From CAIRTT01 sp046075665 (GTDB lineage Bacteria > Armatimonadota > Armatimonadia > Armatimonadales > Armatimonadaceae), in the NCBI GenBank assembly GCA_046075665.1, contig JBJTQN010000251.1, forward strand, positions 1-11,981: a DNA stretch of 11,981 nt, read 5' to 3'. Below are positions 6,270 to 11,981 of the stretch, one piece after another. The notes below the pieces were generated by a model. That model had not been told where the DNA came from. It made no database searches and was given only the letters and a program-made list of their open reading frames with translations. Position 1 is the first letter of the stretch. Each line of letters starts with the position of its first letter. The position numbers were made by a program, and so were the translations under genes.

Positions 6270-6970
6270 GATCGGTTGATGGCCCTAAGCTGCTCATCGA
6301 AGAGAAGATTCAAGCCGACCTGTGCGACATCAAGTAGGTTGTTCATCATCACACGGTCGTATGGCAGTCCCTCTGCAGTGCCCTGAACTTCAACGTAACG
6401 GCCATCCGCAAGTCCGACAACGTTCATGTCTACCTGGGCCCGACTATCTTCTTCGTAACATAGATCCAAGAGTGGAACGCCACCAAGAACACCCACGCTT
6501 ACCGCTGCGATCTGCCCCGTAATGAATTTCTTAGACAATCCAAGATTGTTGGCTGCAAGACAAAGAGCTACGTATGCTCCTGTTATGGATGCACATCGGG
6601 TACCTCCGTCTGCCCCAATCACGTCGCAGTCCAGAACAACGGTGCGCTCTCCAAGGCGCTCAAGATCTACAACGGCCCTGAGACTGCGGCCAATCAGGCG
6701 CTGTATTTCTATTGTTCGGCCGTTAGGTTTCAAGCGATCACGTTCATTGCGGTCTCTACCCGACCTCGGCAACATGGCATATTCACCCGTCAACCAGCCA
6801 CTGCCTTTACCTTTCATCCACCCCGGTACACGTTCTTCAACGGTAGCGGTGCATAAAACTCGTGTGTCCCCAAGGTTGATCTGACAACTACCTTCGGCAA
6901 ATGGCATAGCATTTGGAATGATTTCCAAATTCCGCAGTTCGAGGGGTTCTCGATTGTCAAATCTCAGCAT
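6266..6970 (-). CDS. rph: Ribonuclease PH
   Basis: This phosphorolytic 3'-to-5' exoribonuclease trims the 3' ends of tRNA precursors (and other RNAs), releasing nucleoside diphosphates. It works as a hexameric ring in the cytoplasm. At 234 residues it is close to the family norm (about 238). Seen are the N-terminal LEIIPNAMPFAEGSCQINLGDTRVLCTATVE, the EYAMLPR segment (63-69), GRTIEIQRLIGRSLRA with its phosphate-binding arginine (84-99), DCDVIGADGGTRCASITGA (114-132) and the catalytic acidic region EEDSRAQVDMNVV (Asp175, Asp181). The start ATG has GGAG 6 nt upstream (6977-6980). It is the first certain gene of the rph-rdgB pair. The tRNA-Ala gene nearby lacks an encoded CCA, so 3' processing by such nucleases followed by CCA addition is expected. 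Confidence 0.97.
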   Translation of the reverse strand: MLRFDNREPLELRNLEIIPNAMPFAEGSCQINLGDTRVLCTATVEERVPGWMKGKGSGWLTGEYAMLPRSGRDRNERDRLKPNGRTIEIQRLIGRSLRAVVDLERLGERTVVLDCDVIGADGGTRCASITGAYVALCLAANNLGLSKKFITGQIAAVSVGVLGGVPLLDLCYEEDSRAQVDMNVVGLADGRYVEVQGTAEGLPYDRVMMNNLLDVAQVGLNLLFDEQLRAINRS

Positions 6971-7017
6971 AAATAACTCCGGGAAGAAAGTTGGACCTGT
7001 CGGTACGACGCATCATT

Positions 7018-7560
7018 TTACATCCGCGAGAATCCACAAATCCGACAAATCACAGAAATTATCATCAACTGAACGGAACCGTTAAGTGCCCCTCCGGTAT
7101 TTGTAAATGTCACTAAACAGGTATCGACCTGGTTGCCGTCTGACAGCAATCGCGGATGGAAATTGAATGGTTCCAGGTGACACGCGATTGAAACCACAAC
7201 GTCCTTGGTTAAATGGAGTTCCGGGATGTACATTGTGTTTAGAACAAACCCAAGAGACAGTAATTGCTGAAGAAATCTTAAGCGGCGTATTGGTGAACCA
7301 TGTGTTTGTAGCAAGTGCGTTTCAGTCGATGCAATCCTTCGAACAAGGTCTGTGTTGGCCCGGGATTCACGCACTTTCACCTCGGGAATCCAGAAACGGT
7401 AGTCCGAGACATATTCTCCGATTATCCTTACAAGTTCCGAACGCATCTCAGTGGGAATGTCCGTTGAAAGTTGAAATTGCGTTTCAATACCCAAATGGTT
7501 GGATGAAATTGCAGGTTGCACGTAAGAGTGTATTCCAGAGACACTTGTAATTGAGCACAA
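7018..7560 (-). CDS. Doubtful hypothetical protein upstream of rph
   Basis: This is an open frame of 180 codons beginning at a TTG, in the same direction as rph and ending 47 nt before it. The translation has a helix-like stretch (TEMRSELVRIIGEYVSDYRF) and strand-like ends (DTCLVTFTNTGG), but matches no family I recognise. It does not look like GerM, which precedes rph in Bacillus. It is poor in alanine compared with the neighbours, and GGAG lies only about 3 nt before the TTG. GTG at 7521 is another possible start. The region also carries the divergent promoter of the transporter operon at its right edge. If it is not a gene, 6971-7599 is a non-coding stretch of about 630 bases in which I see only that promoter and ribosome-binding site. 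Confidence 0.35.
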   Translation of the reverse strand: MCSITSVSGIHSYVQPAISSNHLGIETQFQLSTDIPTEMRSELVRIIGEYVSDYRFWIPEVKVRESRANTDLVRRIASTETHLLQTHGSPIRRLRFLQQLLSLGFVLNTMYIPELHLTKDVVVSIACHLEPFNFHPRLLSDGNQVDTCLVTFTNTGGALNGSVQLMIISVICRICGFSRM

Positions 7561-7573
7561 TCGCTCCTAATAT
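7545..7573 (+). promoter_or_regulatory. Promoter of the ABC transporter operon
   Basis: TTGTAA (7545-7550, 4 of 6 to the -35) and TAATAT (7568-7573, 4 of 6 to TATAAT) are separated by exactly 17 nt, predicting a start near 7580. A purine-rich GAAGGGGG (7583-7590) follows and sits 9 nt before the GTG at 7600. No sugar-regulator operator was recognised. Confidence 0.45.
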
Positions 7574-7599
7574 TGGCTCGTAGAAGGGGGATATGCCAC

Positions 7600-10026
7600 G
7601 TGAAGATGCGTGTTGTTCGACCCATCATTTGTGCGTTGCTAGCTTCAACTCTCCTTGTCATATCGCCATCGATTGCCAAGGCGCAGAAAATTAAACTGGT
7701 CGTTTGGGGACTTCAATCCGGTAAGGAAACTGCTGGTTTGGATGCACAAATCGCAAAGTTCGAGCGATTGAATCCAGACATCGATGTATCCAACTTGTCC
7801 ATTGGTGCTGGGAAAATGAATCCTCAGAAACTGATGACAAGTATTGTCGGAGGTGCTCCACCCGATGTCATCCATCAGGACAGGTTCACCGTCGGTGACT
7901 GGGCGAGTCGCGGAACGTTTATGCCTCTTGATGATTTTTTGGCAAAGGAATCCGGACCTGAGGCCATCAAGGAGTCGAACTACTACACAGCTGCCTGGAA
8001 AGAAGCGGTTTATCAGGGCAAGGTTTATGCGATTCCCACCGGAATTGATGACCGCATGCTGATGTACAACCGCAAGGTCTTTCGTGATGCCGGACTAGAC
8101 CCGGATATGCCGCCTCGTACCTGGGAAGAGCTGCGTGAGATAGCGAAGAAAATCACTTCGCGAAATGCAGATGGAACCTACAAGCGTATTGGCTATATTC
8201 CACACCTGAGCAGCTATGGTAACTCATGGTTTTACATCTATTCGTGGATGAACGGTGGGTCGTTTATGACCCAGGATGGTCGTACATGTACGCTGAACAC
8301 TCGCGAAAATGTGGAGGCTCTACAGTACCTCGTAGATCTCTACAACGATGCCGGTGGTTACAACGCTGCGAATGTTTTTCAATCTGGCTTTCAGGGAGGG
8401 GAGCAGGACCCGTTTTTTATCGGCAAAATTGGTATGGTGATTCACGGATCCTGGGTCATCCCGAACATCGCCCGCTATGCTCCGGATCTTGATTTTGGTG
8501 TCGCACCACCTCCGGTACCAGAAGCAAGACTCAAAGGCACGGGACGTTTCAAAGGAATTGACCCGCAACTCACGTGGACCGGTGGGTTTTCTTTTGCTAT
8601 TCCCCAGGGTGCAAAACAACCTGAGGCCGCATGGCGATTTATCAAGTTCATGCTCAGCGAGGATGGATATCGTACATACAATATTGCCGCAAAGGAGTAC
8701 AACGAGCGCCTCGGTAGACCATACGTATTTGGTCTTACTGCAAACGCAAAGATCAACGATGTTCTCCTAAAGGAATTTCCGCCGACACTTACCCGCCTTT
8801 ACGCAGCGCAGAAGGCGTACATTGATATCCTCCCTAAGGCAAATTACCGACCAGTCACTTTTGTGGGACAAACCCTTTGGGATGCCCACGTTCGCGCAAT
8901 GGAGCGAGCCGCGCTTGGTGAGCAGACGCCTGAAGCAGCACTCGCTGAGCAACAGGCTATAGTCCAAAAGGCACTGGATAAGGCAGAACAGCGGAATCAT
9001 CTTCCGTTGTTCAATGCGACAGTCCCTTTGGTGATTATAGGTTTGATTACCGTCTCAGGAATCACCTATGGCTTTGTTCGGATGCGTAAAGAACTTGGCA
9101 GTTCAAGAATGGCAAAGCGGGATGCGTTGGCTGGTTATCTGATGGCCGGACCGTGGATTGTTGGATTCATCCTGCTTACCCTAGGGCCGATTGTGGCAAG
9201 CGCTTTACTCGCATTTTGCGACTACGACGTTCTGCATGCTCCACGCTCAGTAGGCTTTGGGAACTTCCAGGAGTTGTTTGTCGATGACCGGGAACTGTTA
9301 GTAAAAGGATTGAGCAACGTGCTTTACACAGCGCTTATTGGTATTCCTCTTGGAATGTCCACAGGGCTATGTATAGCCCTTTTGCTGAATCAAAAAGTCA
9401 AAGGAATGGCTTTTTACCGTACCGCGTTCTACATCCCAAGCATTGTTCCTGCCATCGCATCTGCTGTCCTGTGGATGTGGGTGCTGGCAGGTGATCCAAA
9501 CAAGGGACTCGTGAACGCGCTTTGGAAGCAAACATTCACCGTTTGGTTCGATATTGTCCCACCTGGTTGGTTTGGAGTACCTGAATGGTCCAAGCCTGGC
9601 TTGATTGTGCAGGGATTATGGGGTGCTGGCGGTGGGATGATTCTTTGGCTCGCTGGCCTTCAAGGCATTCCAGTGTCATTGCAGGAAGCCGCCAGCATTG
9701 ATGGAGCTGGCACACTGTCAAAGTTTAGAAACGTGACGTTACCGCTGCTAAGCCCATACATTTTCTTCAACCTCATCATGGGAACTATCGGTGCAATTCA
9801 GGAATTTGATCGTGTTTACGTGATGGCAGGTGGAGATGGTGGAACGGGACCAGGGGACAGCTTACTCATGCCCGTTTTGCTCCTCTTCAATAATGCGTTC
9901 CGTTACTTCAAAATGGGGTATGCGTCGGCGCTTGCTTGGATTATCTTTGTTGTTATCCTTCTTCTGACTCTCCTCCAATGGGCTGGTCAAAAGAAATGGG
10001 TTCACTATGAGGGAGATGCAAGGTAA
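7600..10026 (+). CDS. Fused solute-binding protein and MalF-type permease of a sugar ABC importer
   Basis: This protein of 808 residues joins two usually separate ABC importer parts. Numbering starts at GTG 7600, which is 9 nt after GAAGGGGG; ATG 7606 is an alternative. Residues 1-28 are a signal peptide (ALLASTLLVI, ending AKA). Residues about 30-460 are a family-1 extracellular sugar-binding protein: KLVVWGLQSG, GGAPPDVIHQD, YAIPTGIDDRMLMYNRKVF, GKIGMVIHGSW, and PEAAWRFIKFMLSEDG. A membrane helix at about 473-494 ties this to a MalF-like permease (about 510-805) with GPWIVGFILLTLGPI, FYRTAFYIPSIVP and the ATPase-contacting EAA loop EAASIDGAG...FRNVTLP (about 696-715). The binding domain is thus tethered outside the membrane in fixed 1:1 ratio with the pore. 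Substrate is probably a sugar or glycerol-phosphate-like compound, not specified by sequence. The stop overlaps the next permease start (TAATG). Confidence 0.93.
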   Translation: MKMRVVRPIICALLASTLLVISPSIAKAQKIKLVVWGLQSGKETAGLDAQIAKFERLNPDIDVSNLSIGAGKMNPQKLMTSIVGGAPPDVIHQDRFTVGDWASRGTFMPLDDFLAKESGPEAIKESNYYTAAWKEAVYQGKVYAIPTGIDDRMLMYNRKVFRDAGLDPDMPPRTWEELREIAKKITSRNADGTYKRIGYIPHLSSYGNSWFYIYSWMNGGSFMTQDGRTCTLNTRENVEALQYLVDLYNDAGGYNAANVFQSGFQGGEQDPFFIGKIGMVIHGSWVIPNIARYAPDLDFGVAPPPVPEARLKGTGRFKGIDPQLTWTGGFSFAIPQGAKQPEAAWRFIKFMLSEDGYRTYNIAAKEYNERLGRPYVFGLTANAKINDVLLKEFPPTLTRLYAAQKAYIDILPKANYRPVTFVGQTLWDAHVRAMERAALGEQTPEAALAEQQAIVQKALDKAEQRNHLPLFNATVPLVIIGLITVSGITYGFVRMRKELGSSRMAKRDALAGYLMAGPWIVGFILLTLGPIVASALLAFCDYDVLHAPRSVGFGNFQELFVDDRELLVKGLSNVLYTALIGIPLGMSTGLCIALLLNQKVKGMAFYRTAFYIPSIVPAIASAVLWMWVLAGDPNKGLVNALWKQTFTVWFDIVPPGWFGVPEWSKPGLIVQGLWGAGGGMILWLAGLQGIPVSLQEAASIDGAGTLSKFRNVTLPLLSPYIFFNLIMGTIGAIQEFDRVYVMAGGDGGTGPGDSLLMPVLLLFNNAFRYFKMGYASALAWIIFVVILLLTLLQWAGQKKWVHYEGDAR

Positions 10027-11321
10027 TGCAACAACTATTTTGGTTGGTTGCCATCGCCGGTGCACTGGTGGCATTTGCTTTTGCGATAGGTGCACTCATT
10101 GCTACCGTGCGACAAAAGTCATTGTCCGCTGGCGCGTTCGCGGTGGCGTTAATTGCATCGCTTCTGATACTTGCGTTTGGTGTCAGGCATAATGTAGTGC
10201 TGGTCGCTGGCGACATCGCTGCATGGATCGTTGCAATGAGGATTCTCAAAGCGACAACCCGTAATAAAGATCATGCATCTGATATTGTGCGACTCTCCGC
10301 TACGCACATGGTCCTGCTCGCTGGAACATTTTTGTTTGTCATCCCGTTCGCGTGGCTGGTTTCGACAAGCCTCAAAAGTGATGATGAACAGGCAGTCTTT
10401 CCTCCGGTATGGATTCCTACCCAGCAGGTGCTGGTGCATTCTGTCAAACGCCCGGATGGAACACCTGGTCGACTTTCAACCATGAAGGATGGCAAAGAGG
10501 TCGTCGAGTTTGAAGAACTACCATCTGGCGACATCAAGGTTGCACCATTGCTCCCTGATGGCACTGTTGACAAGGCAACCGTTATTGTTTCGACGAGAAG
10601 CGAGCTAACCAAGGTCCGGAGGATTGAGCCTCGCTGGTTGAACTATGTGGAAGCACTCAAGTATCTTCCACCAGACACTTTCTACGGGTGGACATTTCTG
10701 AAGAATAGTCTAATCCTTACGGTTCTCAGTGTGCTTGGAACGGTGCTATCTTCATCTATGGTTGCTTACTCGTTCGCCCGCCTAAGGTGGCCCGGACGGG
10801 AGGGGTGGTTTAAGGTGATGCTTGCAACGATGATGATTCCAGGTGCAGTCACGTTGATGCCACAGTTCCTTATCTTCAGGTCTCTTGGGTGGATTGATAG
10901 TTTGCGACCACTTTGGGTGCCAGCGTTTTTTGGATCGGCATTCAATATCTTTTTGCTACGTCAGTTTTTTCTCGGCATCCCAAATGAACTCGAGGATGCC
11001 GCCAAAATTGACGGTTGTGGGCCGTTTGCAACCTATTGGAAAGTGATGTTGCCACAGGTCAAGCCGGCGTTGGCGGCAATCGCGATTATGGCGGTTTTGG
11101 CCGCGTGGAATAACTTCCAAGGACCGCTGATATACCTGACCAGCCCTGAGCAGATGCCGATGGCTTACGGCCTGCAGCTATATCAACAAGACCATGCCGG
11201 AGAGCCTGGTCTGATGATGGCTGCATCAACAATGGTAGTCCTCCCAATCGTTGTCCTCTTCTTTTTCTCGCAACGATACTTTATCGAGGGTGTATCGCTG
11301 TCCGGGCTTGGCGGGAGATAA
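10026..11321 (+). CDS. MalG-type sugar ABC permease with N-terminal membrane extension and extracytoplasmic insertion
   Basis: This protein of 431 residues is longer than typical MalG-like permeases (about 270-300). The core matches the family: HMVLLAGTFLFVIPFAWLVSTSLK (94-117), NYVEAL (206-211), FLKNSLILTV (224-233), MMIPGAVTLMPQFLIF (269-284) and the EAA loop EDAAKIDGCGPF...VMLPQVKPAL (about 323-349), which docks the ATPase. Two additions are seen. An N-terminal stretch of about 85 residues has roughly three further membrane segments (about 3-28, 36-54, 58-72). An insertion at about 132-202 sits between the first core helix and NYVEAL, where usual proteins have a short loop; it is hydrophilic and strand-like and faces outward. 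It pairs with the fused binding-protein/permease upstream (1-nt overlap). No ATP-binding subunit is encoded here, so a shared MsmX/UgpC-like ATPase elsewhere is inferred. Confidence 0.93.
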   Translation: MQQLFWLVAIAGALVAFAFAIGALIATVRQKSLSAGAFAVALIASLLILAFGVRHNVVLVAGDIAAWIVAMRILKATTRNKDHASDIVRLSATHMVLLAGTFLFVIPFAWLVSTSLKSDDEQAVFPPVWIPTQQVLVHSVKRPDGTPGRLSTMKDGKEVVEFEELPSGDIKVAPLLPDGTVDKATVIVSTRSELTKVRRIEPRWLNYVEALKYLPPDTFYGWTFLKNSLILTVLSVLGTVLSSSMVAYSFARLRWPGREGWFKVMLATMMIPGAVTLMPQFLIFRSLGWIDSLRPLWVPAFFGSAFNIFLLRQFFLGIPNELEDAAKIDGCGPFATYWKVMLPQVKPALAAIAIMAVLAAWNNFQGPLIYLTSPEQMPMAYGLQLYQQDHAGEPGLMMAASTMVVLPIVVLFFFSQRYFIEGVSLSGLGGR

Positions 11322-11326
11322 CTGTA

Positions 11327-11354
11327 TTGATGACGACCATCAGCATGGTATAAT
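11327..11354 (+). promoter_or_regulatory. tRNA-Ala promoter
   Basis: A perfect TATAAT (11349-11354) preceded by TGG (extended -10) lies 16 nt downstream of TTGATG (11327-11332, 4 of 6). Transcription would start near 11361, about 5 nt before the mature tRNA. It is the best -10 element in the window. There is no terminator between the permease stop and this promoter, so the transporter transcript probably runs through the tRNA. Confidence 0.75.
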
Positions 11355-11362
11355 CAACAGCG

Positions 11363-11438
<76 letters not shown>

Positions 11439-11441
11439 CTC

Positions 11442-11476
11442 GAACCGGGTAATCACGATTACCCGGTTCTTTGTTT
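11442..11476 (+). terminator. Intrinsic terminator after tRNA-Ala
   Basis: GAACCGGGTAATC (11442-11454) pairs perfectly with GATTACCCGGTTC (11457-11469), effectively a 12-bp stem with a 4-nt loop, followed by TTTGTTT (11470-11476). It starts 4 nt after the tRNA and would end both the tRNA transcript and readthrough from the transporter operon. It lies only 17 nt before the photolyase ATG. Confidence 0.88.
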
Positions 11477-11493
11477 AAGAGGAAAGTCGTACG

Positions 11494-11981
11494 ATGTCCC
11501 GATCACTCATTTGGTTTCGACGCTCGTTGCGTCTGGATGACTTACAGGCCTTTCGATTGCCTGTTGAACAAGGACATGAAGTTGCTTGCGTTGTTGTTCG
11601 AGACAATACGCACAGAATCGGAAATGGATCGTTTTCTGATCGCACGAACCTTTACGACGATGCATTGGCTTCATTGGCAGCGGATTTGTCCGATATCGGT
11701 GGAAAGCTGTATGTCATTGACGGGGATCCGGTCTATGAAATTCCAAGAGCCTTAGTCGCGAACAGTTTTACACACCTCTGGTTTGCCGATGAAATCGAAC
11801 CAGCTGGAAGTACCCGTGATCAACGGGTGCTCACGGAAGCTATCAAACTGGGCGTGAAGGTTCATACAACGTGTGACCAATACCTGTATCTGCCAACTAC
11901 ATTTGAAACCGGTACAGGAAAGCCATACAGTGTGTTCACACCATACAAGAAGCGTTGCTTGGCTCAGTTGCCTGGCAAACC
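11494..11981 (+). CDS. Deoxyribodipyrimidine photo-lyase, N-terminal part (cut by window edge)
   Basis: I translated 162 codons from ATG 11494 to the right edge without a stop. The start MSRSLIWFRRSLRLDDLQAF matches the N-terminus of the DNA photolyase/cryptochrome family (WFRRDLRLxDN), followed by the alternating strands and helices of the antenna-chromophore domain (PF00875). VVVRD, the LASLAADLSDIGGKLYVIDGD segment, WFADEIEP and TCDQYLYLP, then GTGKPYSVFTPYKKR, which corresponds to the family's GxPYxVFTPFxxxW. The family repairs UV-induced pyrimidine dimers with blue light using FAD; the FAD-binding C-terminal domain lies outside the window, so photolyase and cryptochrome cannot be separated here. 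The usual Asp-Asn after RLxD is Asp-Leu here. The ribosome-binding site AAGAGGAAAG is about 8-11 nt upstream, directly after the terminator, and no separate promoter is evident. Confidence 0.9.
   Translation, partial: MSRSLIWFRRSLRLDDLQAFRLPVEQGHEVACVVVRDNTHRIGNGSFSDRTNLYDDALASLAADLSDIGGKLYVIDGDPVYEIPRALVANSFTHLWFADEIEPAGSTRDQRVLTEAIKLGVKVHTTCDQYLYLPTTFETGTGKPYSVFTPYKKRCLAQLPGK

Noticed and set aside
7167..7550. Plus-strand open frame of 127 codons opposite the doubtful 180-codon frame
   Set aside because: It has no ribosome-binding site, no recognisable motif and a shadow-like composition; the minus frame is longer and in operon orientation with rph.
7018..7560. GerM-like protein upstream of rph, as in Bacillus
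   Set aside because: The translation lacks the lipoprotein signal and the repeated GerM domain pattern.

Overview
The window is chromosomal DNA of roughly 50% G+C from a bacterium. It mixes housekeeping genes (rsmA, rph, rdgB, a tRNA-Ala, a photolyase) with exported proteins and a sugar-type ABC importer. Three things point to a terrabacterial lineage and make Armatimonadota (Fimbriimonadia-like) my best guess: a G5/3D cell-wall protein beside rsmA (as in Bacillus yabE-rnmV-ksgA), probable leaderless promoters, and a solute-binding protein fused to its permease. This assignment is inference from gene content; no marker here settles it.

Left part (1-4396). A secreted 3D/G5-domain protein (partial, minus strand) diverges from a two-gene unit. 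That unit is a Rad52-like single-strand-annealing candidate overlapping rsmA by ATGA. Two adjacent genes then encode exported proteins built from carboxypeptidase-regulatory-like (Ig/prealbumin-fold) modules. The gap between the 3D gene and the Rad52-like gene holds a good minus-strand promoter and a structured leader of about 140 nt. The Rad52-like gene and the first exported-protein gene each have a -10-like hexamer exactly 6 nt before their ATG, as expected for leaderless mRNAs.

Middle (4397-7560). A 70-codon gene on the minus strand has its own promoter, a strong Shine-Dalgarno and an intrinsic terminator. A tributyrin-esterase-type hydrolase follows on the plus strand. It converges on, and overlaps by 17 bp, the minus-strand rph-rdgB pair (RNase PH and the XTP/dITP pyrophosphatase, ATGA overlap). 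Upstream of rph lies a doubtful 180-codon minus ORF.

Right part (7545-11981). A sugar-type ABC importer operon consists of a fused binding-protein/MalF-like permease and a MalG-like permease with an N-terminal membrane extension and an extracytoplasmic insertion. No ATPase is present, so a shared ATPase encoded elsewhere is likely. A tRNA-Ala(GGC) with a consensus promoter follows, then a strong intrinsic terminator. Only 17 nt beyond it a DNA photolyase gene starts and runs off the right edge.

No mobile element, CRISPR array or phage gene was seen. The most noteworthy items are the transporter architecture, the Rad52-like gene coupled to rsmA, the leaderless-type starts, the structured leader of the cell-wall gene, and the terminator placed directly before the photolyase.
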